A DNA stretch of 64,000 nucleotides, taken from the NCBI RefSeq assembly GCF_009720735.1, contig NZ_WNKU01000001.1, positions 310,001-374,000 of the forward strand, read 5' to 3'. Shown here one piece after another: positions 1 to 8,537 of the stretch; positions within the stretch are counted from its first letter, which is position 1; each line of letters starts with the position of its first letter. The translations under genes were made by a program, and so were the position numbers. Below the pieces are notes generated by a model. It was not told the origin of the DNA, searched no databases, and saw only the letters and a list, made by a program, of their open reading frames with translations. The DNA is from Heliobacterium mobile. GTDB lineage: Bacteria; Bacillota; Desulfitobacteriia; Heliobacteriales; Heliobacteriaceae.

Positions 1-224
1 CCTTGGAAAGCGAGAGGGTTTTGGACCTATCTCCTGCCCTTCACGATGCCCTCGTATTAGCTTTGCCCATGAAAGTTTTGTGCCAAGAGGATTGTCCGGG
101 TCTCTGTCCGCACTGCGGTGCCCTTCTGGAAGAAGGCCCTTGTGGTTGTTCTGAAGGCCCCGCAGACCCTCGGATGGCCCCTCTCCTGGCCTTGCTGAAT
201 GGCAACGAACGTTCTCAAAAATAA
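1..224 (+). CDS. DUF177/YceD-family protein, C-terminal part (5' end outside window)
   Basis: The reading frame is open to the left edge, so only about the last 73 residues are present. They contain a four-cysteine cluster (CQEDCPGLCPHCG) followed by a short Leu-rich tail. This matches the end of the DUF177 (YceD) family, which in most Firmicutes sits directly upstream of rpmF, as here (15 bp gap). Members are linked to ribosome or 23S rRNA maturation, but the molecular role is not settled. The assignment rests on the Cys motif plus the rpmF neighbour. Confidence 0.75.
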   Translation, partial: LESERVLDLSPALHDALVLALPMKVLCQEDCPGLCPHCGALLEEGPCGCSEGPADPRMAPLLALLNGNERSQK

Positions 225-239
225 AAGGAGGTGTAGGAG

Positions 240-419
240 ATGGGTGTTCCTCAGCACCGGAGATCGAAGTCGCGCAACCGTCAGCGTCGTGCGGCACAGA
301 AGTTGGAACCGGTTTCTTTCGGTTCCTGCCCTCAATGCCATGAACCCAAAATGCCCCACCACGTTTGCCCGAGCTGCGGGTATTATCGTGATCGGGAAGT
401 TGGCAAAAAAGCCGAATAA
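240..419 (+). CDS. rpmF: 50S ribosomal protein L32
   Basis: A 59-residue basic protein that begins MGVPQHRRSKSRNRQRRA, the typical L32 start. It carries two CxxC pairs (CPQCHEPK and CPSCGYY) that form the zinc ribbon of the zinc-binding L32 form. The start ATG is preceded by AAAGGAGG at proper spacing. L32 is a structural protein of the large ribosomal subunit. It follows the DUF177 gene and ends just before a strong intrinsic terminator. In many bacteria the yceD-rpmF pair precedes plsX-fabH, which is the arrangement seen here with fapR in between. Confidence 0.97.
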   Translation: MGVPQHRRSKSRNRQRRAAQKLEPVSFGSCPQCHEPKMPHHVCPSCGYYRDREVGKKAE

Positions 420-435
420 GAATTTCCTGTTCAGA

Positions 436-468
436 AATGGCCTATCGTTGTATAGGCCATTTTCTTTT
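436..468 (+). terminator. Intrinsic terminator after rpmF
   Basis: A perfect 10-bp stem (AATGGCCTAT / ATAGGCCATT) with a 6-nt loop, followed by TTCTTTT. It lies 16 bp after the rpmF stop and separates the ribosomal gene from the lipid operon. Confidence 0.85.
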
Positions 469-476
469 GGTATAAT
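448..476 (+). promoter_or_regulatory. Candidate sigma-A promoter overlapping the rpmF terminator
   Basis: TTGTAT (448-453), 17-bp spacer, TATAAT (471-476). The -35 box lies in the terminator loop and right arm. It is a second possible start for fapR, about 60 bp upstream of the better-placed promoter at 510-538. Confidence 0.4.
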
Positions 477-509
477 AAGGAAATATAAGGAAAAATACAT
501 CGATTAGAC

Positions 510-538
510 TTGCAAAATGAAAAAAACGGAGGTATACT
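510..538 (+). promoter_or_regulatory. Promoter of the fapR lipid operon
   Basis: TTGCAA (510-515), a 17-bp spacer and TATACT (533-538) predict a transcription start near 545. That start falls on the first bases of the FapR-type palindrome at 544-563, the layout expected for a repressor that blocks initiation. Confidence 0.65.
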
Positions 539-543
539 TTGAA

Positions 544-563
544 TTAGTAGCAGCTGCTATAAA
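544..563 (+). promoter_or_regulatory. FapR-type operator
   Basis: TTAGTAGCAGCTGCTATAAA is an inverted repeat with 8 of 10 paired positions. It resembles the known FapR consensus (TTAGTACCTGATACTAA type) in its TTAGTA half-site. It overlaps the predicted start site and lies 27 bp upstream of fapR. The known model is that FapR represses its own operon until malonyl-CoA or malonyl-ACP releases it. Autoregulation here is inferred. Confidence 0.6.
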
Positions 564-589
564 AACTGTACTCTGCAGGGGGAATAGCG

Positions 590-1159
590 ATGGGGGCGCG
601 AGAAAAAAAAGAGATGCGCCTGGCCAAATTGGAGAAGATGCTGCAGGAAAACCCCTTACATTCTGACGGGGAACTGGCCCGGCGACTCGGTGTCAGCATA
701 CAGACCGTTCGCTTGGACCGCCAACAGATCGGCATACCTGAATTGCGTGAACGGGCGCGCCAGGTCGCCGTGGAGCACTTAAGGGACGCTCGTACCTTTT
801 CCGGGGACGAAATCGTCGGTGAAGTGACCCATTTGATCGTCGGAAAAGAAGGGACTTCCCAACTTCGCTTTACCGAAGCGATGTTGCAGAGTTCGTCCAT
901 AGCCAGAGGGCATTACATTTTTGCCCAAGCCAATTCCCTAGCGGTAGCTATCGTGGACGCGCCTACGGCTATGACAGCTTTGTCTCGCGTCCGTAACCGC
1001 CGCCCTGTTCTGTTGGGTGAGGTCGTCGAAGCTAAAGCCCATATCGTCAAGGTTGTCGGCGCTCGGAATATTATCCGTGTCGTCAGCCATGTGGGAAATG
1101 AGATTGTATTTTCTGGAAAATTTTACATTATAGCTCGAGATAGGCTATCCCGACCATAA
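590..1159 (+). CDS. fapR: Fatty acid and phospholipid biosynthesis transcriptional repressor FapR
   Basis: A 189-residue protein of the usual FapR length. An N-terminal DeoR-like helix-turn-helix (about residues 25-50, with ELARRLGVSIQTVRLDRQQIG) is followed by a hot-dog-fold effector domain (about 75-189). In the family the hot-dog domain binds malonyl-CoA or malonyl-ACP and lowers DNA affinity. The start ATG has AGGGGGA upstream. It is the first gene of the plsX-fabH-fabK-fabD-fabG-acpP-fabF cluster and is probably autoregulated through the palindrome at its start site. Confidence 0.95.
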   Translation: MGAREKKEMRLAKLEKMLQENPLHSDGELARRLGVSIQTVRLDRQQIGIPELRERARQVAVEHLRDARTFSGDEIVGEVTHLIVGKEGTSQLRFTEAMLQSSSIARGHYIFAQANSLAVAIVDAPTAMTALSRVRNRRPVLLGEVVEAKAHIVKVVGARNIIRVVSHVGNEIVFSGKFYIIARDRLSRP

Positions 1160-1172
1160 GGAGGAAATACTT

Positions 1173-2177
1173 TTGCGCATTGCGCTGGACGCCATGGGCG
1201 GGGATCATGCACCGGAGGAGATCGTAAAAGGGGCTATTGAGGCAGCTTCAGAGATGGATATCAACATCTTGCTGGTAGGCCGGCCTGAAGCGATCGAACC
1301 GCTGCTTCAGCAAGCTCCCGCAACCGTCCGAAAGCGGATAGAAATCGTCGCCGCATCGGAAGTTATCGCCATGGATGAATCACCGGCTACAGCCCTGCGG
1401 AAAAAGAAAGACGCTTCTATCGTCGTTGCCACCCGCCTCGTGAAGGAGGGTAAGGCCGAAGCTCTCGTCTCTGCAGGTTCTACAGGTGCCCAGATGGCTG
1501 CTTCGCTTCTCGGCCTCGGGCGAATCTCAGGAATTGATCGCCCGGCTATCGCTACCATCCTTCCTACCTTGGAAGGTGGCAAACTGCTCCTTGATGTGGG
1601 AGCCAACGCAGAAGCGAAGCCGAAAAACTTACTTCAGTTCGCTATGATGGGCAGCGTCTACGCCGAAAAAGTAATGGGAATCTCCAATCCTCGGGTAGCC
1701 TTGCTCAATATCGGTGAGGAAGAAACGAAGGGCAATGAATTAGTCCTCAGCACCTACGGGATGCTGAAAGAAGCGCCCCTTCGTTTCATCGGGAACGTAG
1801 AAGGCCGCGATTTATTTTTTGGCCGTGCCGACGTGATCGTTTGTGACGGTTTTGTGGGCAATGTAGTCTTAAAATTCGGTGAGGGCATGATCGGTGCCTT
1901 GACCAAAATGATCAAAGATGAACTAAAAAACAGCCGACTGGCCCAACTCGGTGCGTTGCTGGCTACACCGGCATTGCGGGAGATGGGCAAACGGCTCGAT
2001 TATGCCGAGTACGGCGGTGCACCTCTTTTAGGTGTCAACGGCGTGTCGATCATCTGTCACGGCTCTTCGAAAGCGAAAGCCATCAAGAATGCCTTGCGAG
2101 TGGCTCAGCAAGGCGTTGAAGAGCGATTCATCCAAGCGATTAAAGATCATATCCCGGGAAAGGGGGATCCGGTTTGA
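1173..2177 (+). CDS. plsX: Phosphate acyltransferase PlsX
   Basis: 334 residues, typical of PlsX. It starts MRIALDAMGGDHAP, the family hallmark, and contains SAGSTGAQMAASLL and LLDVGANAE. It converts acyl-ACP and phosphate to acyl-phosphate, the donor used by PlsY in phospholipid synthesis, at the inner face of the membrane. The start is TTG, set by AAGGAGGAAA 7-9 bp upstream. Its stop overlaps the fabH start by 4 bp, so the two genes are probably translationally coupled. Confidence 0.97.
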   Translation: MRIALDAMGGDHAPEEIVKGAIEAASEMDINILLVGRPEAIEPLLQQAPATVRKRIEIVAASEVIAMDESPATALRKKKDASIVVATRLVKEGKAEALVSAGSTGAQMAASLLGLGRISGIDRPAIATILPTLEGGKLLLDVGANAEAKPKNLLQFAMMGSVYAEKVMGISNPRVALLNIGEEETKGNELVLSTYGMLKEAPLRFIGNVEGRDLFFGRADVIVCDGFVGNVVLKFGEGMIGALTKMIKDELKNSRLAQLGALLATPALREMGKRLDYAEYGGAPLLGVNGVSIICHGSSKAKAIKNALRVAQQGVEERFIQAIKDHIPGKGDPV

Positions 2178-3178
2178 TCAAGCTACAATCCGTCGGCATC
2201 TGGGGTACCGGTTCTTACCTACCGGAAAAGATCATGACCAACAAAGACTTTGAGTCCATGATCGAGACGAGCGATGAGTGGATTGTCACTCGAACGGGGA
2301 TCCGTGAGCGCCGTATCGCCAAACCGGAAGAAGCCGTAAGCGATCTGGCTTACGTAGCTGGTCAGCGAGCCTTAGAGGCAGCGGGAGTACATCCCGAAGA
2401 ACTGGATCTGATCATCGTTGGCAGTTGTACCTTTGATGCTTACCTGCCTGCCTCGGCTTGTCTGGTCGCTGATAAATTGGGTGCCAAGAGGGCAGCCGCT
2501 TTTGACCTTGAGACAGCCTGTACCAGCTTTATCTACGGTTGTGCCGTAGGATCTCAGTTCATTGCCACCGGAACTTACCGGAGGGTACTCGTGATTGGGG
2601 CAGAGGTACTCTCGAAGTTTATGGACTATAGCGATCGCAACACTTGTGTGCTCTTTGGCGACGGTGCTGGAGCGGCCGTCTTAGGTCCTGTCGAAGAGGG
2701 GGCCGGGATTAAAGCGGTTCACCTCGGCGCTGACGGATCAGGGGGAAAAGATCTCGGCGTACCCGCCGGCGGAAGTCGGCTCCCTGCGACGGCAGAGACG
2801 TTGGAGCAACGGCAGCACTACGTCAAAATGAACGGGAAAGAAGTGTACAAATTCGCCGTTCGCATCATGGGCGATGCTGCTGAAAAGGCTCTGGAGATAG
2901 CAGACTGGGAGAAAGAAGACATCGACTTCTTCATCCCTCACCAAGCGAACATGCGCATCATCGATTCAGCTGCCAAAAAGTTAGGTATCGGTATGGAGCG
3001 AGTGGCTGTCAACTTGGACCGTTACGGTAACATGTCGGCGGCTTCCATTCCGGTGGCCCTTGACGAAATGGTACGGAGCGGACAGATTCAGCCGGGACAC
3101 CGGTTGATTATGGTAGGTTTTGGTGCTGGACTTACCTGGGGAAGTATGGCAGTAGAGTGGGCGATATCGAAAGGGTAA
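2174..3178 (+). CDS. fabH: 3-oxoacyl-ACP synthase III (FabH)
   Basis: 334 residues. The catalytic triad of the KAS III family is visible: Cys116 in DLETACTSFIYG, His256 in PHQANMR and Asn286 in YGNMSAAS. It condenses acetyl-CoA (or a branched acyl-CoA primer) with malonyl-ACP to start fatty-acid chains in the cytosol. The TTG start overlaps the plsX stop (TTGA). It sits in the usual Firmicutes order plsX-fabH-fabK-fabD. Confidence 0.97.
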   Translation: MIKLQSVGIWGTGSYLPEKIMTNKDFESMIETSDEWIVTRTGIRERRIAKPEEAVSDLAYVAGQRALEAAGVHPEELDLIIVGSCTFDAYLPASACLVADKLGAKRAAAFDLETACTSFIYGCAVGSQFIATGTYRRVLVIGAEVLSKFMDYSDRNTCVLFGDGAGAAVLGPVEEGAGIKAVHLGADGSGGKDLGVPAGGSRLPATAETLEQRQHYVKMNGKEVYKFAVRIMGDAAEKALEIADWEKEDIDFFIPHQANMRIIDSAAKKLGIGMERVAVNLDRYGNMSAASIPVALDEMVRSGQIQPGHRLIMVGFGAGLTWGSMAVEWAISKG

Positions 3179-3210
3179 AGCCGCGGCGTAGAGGGTAAAG
3201 GAGGAAACTT

Positions 3211-4161
3211 GTGAGAACCGTTTTATGTGACCTTTTAGGGATTGATTATCCGATTATGCAAGGCGGAATGGCTTGGGTAGCCACTGCCGAACTGGCCGCG
3301 GCAGTATCTGAAGCAGGCGGGCTGGGAATCGTAGGTGCCGGACAAGCTCCCGCCGAATGGGTTGAAAATGAGATCGTTAAAATTAAAGAACGAACCTCCA
3401 AACCCTATGGCGTAAACGTGATGCTCATGTCTCCCCATGTGGACGATATAATTGAAGTGATCATCAAGCACCGTGTGCCTTTGATCACGACAGGTGCCGG
3501 AAACCCTGGAAAATATATTCCCCGGCTGAAAGAAGTAGGAACCAAGGTCATCCCTGTTGTCTCTTCAGTGGCACTGGCTCAACGTCTGGAAAAGTCGGGT
3601 GTAGACGCCCTTATCGCCGAAGGGATGGAATCGGGCGGTCATGTCGGTGAACTGACGACCATGTCGCTGGTGCCGCAAATCGTCGATGCCGTCAATATCC
3701 CTGTCATCGCTGCCGGAGGCATTGCCGACGGCCGTCAGTTTGTGGCTGCCTTAAGCCTCGGTGCTGTCGGGGTGCAGATGGGTACTCGCTTTATGTGTGC
3801 CAAGGAATGTGTCATTCATCCCAACGTAAAAACAGCTGTTCTCAAGGCGAAAGATCGCGATACGGTCGTTACAGGCCGTCCCACCGGTCATCCAGTCCGT
3901 TGTTTGAAAAACAAACTCGTTCGCAAGTTTGATGAGCTGGAGCGAAAAGCGGCTCCAGCCGAAGAGTTCGAAAAGCTTGGCGTTGGAAAACTTCGTTTAG
4001 CCATGGTGGAAGGCGATGTAGAACTGGGTTCGGTCATGGCCGGTCAAGTGGCAGCCATGGTATGCCGAGAGGAAACAGCTTCTGAAATCATTCAAGATAT
4101 TATTATGCAAGCGGAAAAAGTGTTTGCAAACATGAACGGTCGGATTCAAGCAGGCCGTTAG
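3211..4161 (+). CDS. fabK: Enoyl-ACP reductase II (FMN-dependent FabK)
   Basis: 316 residues with the FabK/2-nitropropane-dioxygenase TIM-barrel pattern: PIMQGGMAWVA at the N-terminus, SGGHVGE, and PVIAAGGIADG with GVQMGTRF for FMN phosphate binding. It reduces trans-2-enoyl-ACP with NADH, the last step of each elongation cycle. The GTG start has AAAGGAGG upstream. Its place between fabH and fabD supports FabK over a nitronate monooxygenase. No fabI or fabL is seen in the cluster, so this is the likely main enoyl reductase. Confidence 0.93.
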   Translation: MRTVLCDLLGIDYPIMQGGMAWVATAELAAAVSEAGGLGIVGAGQAPAEWVENEIVKIKERTSKPYGVNVMLMSPHVDDIIEVIIKHRVPLITTGAGNPGKYIPRLKEVGTKVIPVVSSVALAQRLEKSGVDALIAEGMESGGHVGELTTMSLVPQIVDAVNIPVIAAGGIADGRQFVAALSLGAVGVQMGTRFMCAKECVIHPNVKTAVLKAKDRDTVVTGRPTGHPVRCLKNKLVRKFDELERKAAPAEEFEKLGVGKLRLAMVEGDVELGSVMAGQVAAMVCREETASEIIQDIIMQAEKVFANMNGRIQAGR

Positions 4162-4169
4162 GAGGACTT

Positions 4170-5096
4170 ATGACACAAATCGCATTCATGTTTCCCGGCC
4201 AAGGCTCCCAATTCGTCGGCATGGGTGCCGACTTGGCAGCCCAATTTCCCTTGGCAAAAGCTGTCTTCGACGAAGCCGATGAAGCACTGGGCTTTTCTTT
4301 AAGCAAGTTGTGCTTTGAAGGACCGGAAGAGGAATTACGCTTGACAGCGAACACCCAACCGGCCCTGTTGGCCACAGCGGTGGCCGTCTATCGAGTCTTG
4401 GCTGCTAACGGATTTCGTCCGGACTGGGTCGCCGGACACAGCCTGGGCGAGTATTCCGCTCTCGTAGCGGCTGGCAGTCTTACCTTGGTCGAAGGGATTC
4501 GCCTCGTTCGCCAGCGCGGTCTTTTTATGCAAGATGCTGTACCGGCCGGCCGTGGAACGATGGCCGCCATCATGGGGTTGGAGGCTGAAGCTGTGGAAGC
4601 CCTTTGCCGGGATGCGTCAACTGCCGGTGTTGTCGAACCCGCTAACTTTAACGGTGCCGGCCAAGTGGTTATAGCCGGGGAAGTGGCAGCGGTGGAACAA
4701 GCCGTTGCTTTGGCAAAAGCGGCAGGGGCAAAACGCTCGGTCATGCTCAATGTGAGTGCTCCTTTTCATTGCTCTTTGATGAAGCCGGCGGCAGAGCGCA
4801 TGACAGAAGTCCTGCAAGCGGCGAATATCTCCGATCCGACGATTCCTTTGGTCGCGAACGTGACGGCTCAACCAGCCACCAGCGGGGAAGCTGTCCGGAA
4901 AAACCTCATCCTCCAAGTGGATCATCCTGTTCGTTGGGAACAGTCGGTCAAGTTTCTCGCCGATGCGGGAGTCCAACGGTTTATCGAAGTGGGACCTGGA
5001 AAAGTGCTCACCGGTTTAGCTCGGAAGATTGTCAAAGGCTCTGAGACAGCCGCGATCGGCGACGTAGACACAATCCAAAAGGTCCTTGCATCTTAG
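4170..5096 (+). CDS. fabD: Malonyl-CoA:ACP transacylase
   Basis: 308 residues. It begins with the acyltransferase signature FMFPGQGSQ. The nucleophile is Ser91 in [10 protein letters not shown] and the catalytic His is His200 in SAPFHCSLM. It loads malonyl groups from CoA onto ACP. An AGGAGG lies just before the ATG, only 8 bp after the fabK stop. The end is 16 bp before the fabG ATG, with a ribosome site placed at the fabD stop. Confidence 0.97.
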   Translation: MTQIAFMFPGQGSQFVGMGADLAAQFPLAKAVFDEADEALGFSLSKLCFEGPEEELRLTANTQPALLATAVAVYRVLAANGFRPDWVAGHSLGEYSALVAAGSLTLVEGIRLVRQRGLFMQDAVPAGRGTMAAIMGLEAEAVEALCRDASTAGVVEPANFNGAGQVVIAGEVAAVEQAVALAKAAGAKRSVMLNVSAPFHCSLMKPAAERMTEVLQAANISDPTIPLVANVTAQPATSGEAVRKNLILQVDHPVRWEQSVKFLADAGVQRFIEVGPGKVLTGLARKIVKGSETAAIGDVDTIQKVLAS

Positions 5097-5112
5097 GGGG
5101 AGAGTGGATAAA

Positions 5113-5859
5113 ATGGGTGTAGACCTGCGGACAGCCTTAGTTACCGGGGCTTCCCGGGGGATCGGGCGAGCGATTGCCTTGCAATTGGCTGCTGACGGCT
5201 TTGCGGTCGCTGTCAATTATGCCGGAAGCGAAGCAAAAGCAAATGAAGTCGTCGAAGAGATTATCTCGGCTGGCGGGAAAGCTTTTGCCATCCAAGGGGA
5301 TGTTTCCCGTTCCGATCAAGTTGATGAAATGGTCCAAAAAGTCCTGGCAGAATTTGGTCGCATTGATGTACTGGTGAATAATGCGGGCATTACCCGGGAT
5401 AATCTGTTAATGCGCTTAAAGGAAGAAGATTGGGACGCCGTTCTCGATACGAATCTAAAGGGCCTATTCCTTTGCTCGAAAAGCGCCATCAAGCCCATGA
5501 TTAAACAGCGCTCTGGGCGCATCATAAACATCACCTCCGTTGTCGGTCAAATGGGCAACGCCGGGCAGGGGAACTATGCGGCAGCCAAGGCCGGTGTCAT
5601 CGGTTTGACCAAGACATTGGCGAAAGAACTCGGTTCTAGAAACATAACTGTAAACGCCGTCGCTCCCGGTTACATCCAAACCGATATGACCGACAAGCTC
5701 TCTGACGAGGTACGAGAAAGTTTAGCAAAAACGATTCCCTTAGGTAGACTTGGACAGCCCGAAGATGTGGCGAAAGTTGTCGCTTTCCTTGCATCGGAGA
5801 GCGCCAAATACATTACTGGTCAAACCATCAATGTCGATGGCGGCATGGTAATGGCGTAG
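5113..5859 (+). CDS. fabG: 3-oxoacyl-ACP reductase (FabG)
   Basis: 248 residues, short-chain dehydrogenase fold: NADP-binding TGASRGIG at about 11-18, NNAGITRD, a catalytic Ser in ITSVVG and the Tyr-x3-Lys pair in GNYAAAKAG. The C-terminus INVDGGMVM is typical of FabG. It reduces 3-oxoacyl-ACP with NADPH. The ATG at 5113 is chosen because TAGGGGGAG lies 10 bp upstream. An in-frame GTG at 5104 touches that ribosome site, and the longer frame runs back into fabD. Confidence 0.96.
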   Translation: MGVDLRTALVTGASRGIGRAIALQLAADGFAVAVNYAGSEAKANEVVEEIISAGGKAFAIQGDVSRSDQVDEMVQKVLAEFGRIDVLVNNAGITRDNLLMRLKEEDWDAVLDTNLKGLFLCSKSAIKPMIKQRSGRIINITSVVGQMGNAGQGNYAAAKAGVIGLTKTLAKELGSRNITVNAVAPGYIQTDMTDKLSDEVRESLAKTIPLGRLGQPEDVAKVVAFLASESAKYITGQTINVDGGMVMA

Positions 5860-5883
5860 TAGTTTCTAAAGGAGGTGAAAGAC

Positions 5884-6114
5884 GTGTCATCTATTTTTGA
5901 AAAAGTCAAAGCCATCGTGGTAGAACAATTGGGAGTTGACGAAGAAGAAGTCAACATGGAGACTTCTTTTGAAGACCTGAACGCCGACTCTTTGGATATT
6001 GTTGAACTGGTCATGGCGTTGGAAGAGGAATTCGATATCGAGATTCCTGATGAAGATGCTGAAAAGATCAAAACCGTCGGTGCGGCTGTTGATTACATCA
6101 AAGAAAACCAGTAG
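5884..6114 (+). CDS. acpP: Acyl carrier protein
   Basis: 76 residues, very acidic, with the phosphopantetheine site [10 protein letters not shown] (attachment Ser in NADSLD). It carries growing acyl chains for the Fab enzymes. The start GTG at 5884 is used because AAAGGAGGTG occupies 5869-5877. The in-frame GTG at 5875 is part of that ribosome site. It follows fabG by 24 bp, and a stable hairpin without a U-run follows the stop. Confidence 0.97.
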   Translation: MSSIFEKVKAIVVEQLGVDEEEVNMETSFEDLNADSLDIVELVMALEEEFDIEIPDEDAEKIKTVGAAVDYIKENQ

Positions 6115-6143
6115 GTATAAAAACTTAACTTGGCAAGTATTTC

Positions 6144-6171
6144 GGAAGTCCCGTAGCCATACGGGGCTTCC
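6144..6171 (+). other. Intercistronic hairpin between acpP and the FabK-like gene
   Basis: GGAAGTCCCGTA and TACGGGGCTTCC form a 12-bp stem (one G-T wobble) with a 4-base loop. There is no following T-run, so it does not look like a normal intrinsic terminator. It could stabilise the acpP message or lower read-through. Confidence 0.55.
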
Positions 6172-6226
6172 TGCCTATAGAGGACGAAGCCCTAGCGAAC
6201 TGTAGGGGCATTTGGGGGAGTAGTAG

Positions 6227-7174
6227 GTGAAGCTACCGGAGTTGAAAATCGGCCATTTAGTGGCCAAGCTACCGATCGTACAAGGCGGCATGGCAATACG
6301 TATATCCATGGCTCCTCTAGCAGCAGCAGTGGCCAATGAGGGCGGGATCGGGCTGATCGCGGCGACAGGCCTGACCGAAGAAGAGTTGCGCAGTGAGATT
6401 CGTGAAGCTCGCCGATTGACTAAAGGCATTATCGGCATCAACTGTCTCTTCGCCGCACGGGACTTCGCAAAACTGGTGCAGGCGGCCATTGACGAAGGGA
6501 TCGATCTGGTCGTTTCAGGGGCTGGTTTTTCTCGAGATATGTTTCAATGGGGAAAAGAATCGGGAACTCCGATTGTTCCTATCGTCTCTTCGGCTCGCTT
6601 GGCGAAACTAGCCCAGAAGCTGGGTGCTGCCGCCGTCGTCGTCGAAGGTAAAGAAGCAGGCGGCCATCTGGGCACCGATGAGTCCATGAAGAAAATCGTG
6701 CCGGAAGTTGTTGCTGCCGTAGATATCCCCGTAATCGCCGCCGGTGGAATTATCGACGGTCATGATATCGTAGACGCCTTCAAAATGGGGGTCAGCGGTG
6801 TTCAAATGGGAACACGCTTTGCAGCCAGTGAAGAGTCCGGAGCAGCTCCGGAATTTAGAGAGCTTTACCTGCGCTCCACCCATGATGATGTAGTTCTAAT
6901 CGACAGCCCTGTCGGTCTGCCGGGTCGCGGTCTGAAAAACTCCTTTTGGAACAAGCTGAACTCTGATGCAGATAATACTCCGAAGCGCTGTAATGGTTGC
7001 TTAAAGCATTGCTCAAAGTCCTTCTGTATCGTAGAAGCGCTTAACCATGCCCAACAAGGCAACATGGAATCGGGGTTGGTCTTCTCGGGAGAGCATGTGG
7101 AGAGAATCAAAGAGATCTTGCCTGTCCGTGTAATTGTAGAGAATCTTCTACGGGAAATAGAAGCCTATTCATAA
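6227..7174 (+). CDS. FabK-like FMN oxidoreductase / nitronate monooxygenase family, Cys-rich C-terminus
   Basis: 315 residues, a second member of the FabK/nitronate monooxygenase superfamily in this operon. It has PIVQGGMAIR, an EAGGHLG motif, PVIAAGGIIDG and GVQMGTRF. Unlike the FabK at 3211, it carries a four-cysteine cluster CNGCLKHCSKSFC (about residues 260-272), which could hold a metal or iron-sulfur cluster. The GTG start has GGGGGAG upstream. Its place between acpP and fabF suggests a lipid-related role, such as a second enoyl reductase. Nitronate oxidation is the alternative. The true substrate is unknown. Confidence 0.75.
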   Translation: MKLPELKIGHLVAKLPIVQGGMAIRISMAPLAAAVANEGGIGLIAATGLTEEELRSEIREARRLTKGIIGINCLFAARDFAKLVQAAIDEGIDLVVSGAGFSRDMFQWGKESGTPIVPIVSSARLAKLAQKLGAAAVVVEGKEAGGHLGTDESMKKIVPEVVAAVDIPVIAAGGIIDGHDIVDAFKMGVSGVQMGTRFAASEESGAAPEFRELYLRSTHDDVVLIDSPVGLPGRGLKNSFWNKLNSDADNTPKRCNGCLKHCSKSFCIVEALNHAQQGNMESGLVFSGEHVERIKEILPVRVIVENLLREIEAYS

Positions 7175-7192
7175 GGAGCGTGTACAAAGAAG

Positions 7193-8440
7193 ATGAAAAA
7201 ACGCGTGGTCATTACGGGCGTCGGTGTCGTGTCACCCGTAGGGACAGGCAAGGAAAAGTTTTGGGACTCCTTGACCTCCGGTGTTTCCGGCATCGGCCCT
7301 GTGACCCGTTTTGACGCCACCGACCTCCCGACGCGAGTTGCGGCGGAAGTAAAGGATTTTGATCCGACCAAGTTTTTGGACCGGAAAGAAGCTCGTCGTA
7401 TGGACCGGTTTGCCCAGTACGCCGTAGCGGCGTCGAAAATGGCCATGGAAGATTCCGGTCTCGATATGGAGAAGGCCGACCGCGAACGGGCTGGTGTCAT
7501 CTTAGGTTGCGGTATCGGCGGCATGGAGACCTTCGAAGATCAAGCCAAGGTGATGATCAACAAAGGGAACGGTCGTATCAGTCCCTTTTTTGTCCCGATG
7601 ATGATCTCCAACATGGCTGCCGGCCATATATCCATGCAATTGAACTTGAAGGGACCGAGTGAAACGGTGGTCACCGCCTGTGCTTCGGCAACGAACGCTT
7701 GTGGCAGCGCTCTCCGCCTTCTACAGCATGGTGATTGTGATGTGGTCCTTACGGGGGGGACCGAGGCTTCCATCATCCAGTTGTCTTTTGCCGGCTTCTG
7801 CGCCATGAAAGCCATGTCCACACTGAATGACGACCCAGCAAAAGCCAGCCGCCCCTTTGACCGCGATCGCAGCGGCTTTGTCATGGGCGAAGGCGCCGGG
7901 ATTCTCGTCTTTGAGGAACTGGAACATGCTCTAGCCCGGGGTGCTCATATCTATGCGGAAGTCGTCGGTTACGGCTCTTCCTGTGACGCTTATCATATCA
8001 CCGATCCGGCGCCCAATGGAGAAGGAGCTGCCCGAGCTATGCAGGGCGCTTTAAAGGATGCTGGTCTAAAGCCGGAAGATATCGATTACATCAATGCTCA
8101 CGGTACAGCGACTGAAAAGAACGATTATTACGAAACACTGGCGATCAAATCAGTTTTTGGCGATCATGCCCAGAAAGTGGCTATCAGCTCGACCAAATCG
8201 ATGACAGGCCACCTGCTTGGCGCTGCCGGAGGCATCGAACTGATCGCTACTGCCTTAGCCATTCATGATGGTATCATTCCCCCGACGATCAACTTGGATA
8301 ACCCTGGTGAGGGCTGTGATTTGGATTATGTTCCCCATGAAGCGCGCAAAATACCGGTAGAAGCCGCAATCTCCAACACTTTCGGTTTTGGGGGACATAA
8401 CGCCACCGTCGCTCTTTGCAAATACCGGCCTGGGGAATAA
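7193..8440 (+). CDS. fabF: 3-oxoacyl-ACP synthase II (FabF)
   Basis: 415 residues. KAS II active site: Cys163 in [11 protein letters not shown], His303 in [11 protein letters not shown] and His340 in [12 protein letters not shown], plus the C-terminal GFGGHNATV. It elongates acyl-ACP with malonyl-ACP. The ATG is preceded by AAGGAGCGTG at a slightly long spacing. It is the last gene of the lipid operon and is closed by the terminator at 8490-8525. Confidence 0.97.
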   Translation: MKKRVVITGVGVVSPVGTGKEKFWDSLTSGVSGIGPVTRFDATDLPTRVAAEVKDFDPTKFLDRKEARRMDRFAQYAVAASKMAMEDSGLDMEKADRERAGVILGCGIGGMETFEDQAKVMINKGNGRISPFFVPMMISNMAAGHISMQLNLKGPSETVVTACASATNACGSALRLLQHGDCDVVLTGGTEASIIQLSFAGFCAMKAMSTLNDDPAKASRPFDRDRSGFVMGEGAGILVFEELEHALARGAHIYAEVVGYGSSCDAYHITDPAPNGEGAARAMQGALKDAGLKPEDIDYINAHGTATEKNDYYETLAIKSVFGDHAQKVAISSTKSMTGHLLGAAGGIELIATALAIHDGIIPPTINLDNPGEGCDLDYVPHEARKIPVEAAISNTFGFGGHNATVALCKYRPGE

Positions 8441-8489
8441 CCTCCAAACCCGGCTTTGCCTGAACCGATCCTGTTATGACAGCCCGATC

Positions 8490-8525
8490 GACCCCCGAGC
8501 CCGTTGGGTGATGGGGGTCTTTTAT
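8490..8525 (+). terminator. Intrinsic terminator after fabF
   Basis: GACCCCC (8490-8496) pairs with GGGGGTC (8513-8519) and is followed by TTTTATTT. The 16-nt loop can form a small inner stem (GCCC/GGGT). Confidence 0.8.
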
Positions 8526-8537
8526 TTGAGGTGAATC

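Noticed and set aside
57-500. Long open frame on the - strand over rpmF
   Set aside because: It covers a perfectly recognisable L32 gene and terminator on the other strand and shows no protein-like pattern; a shadow.
199-507. + strand frame overlapping rpmF
   Set aside because: Out of frame with the DUF177 and L32 proteins, and its product is unlike any known pattern; the true gene rpmF is in another frame.
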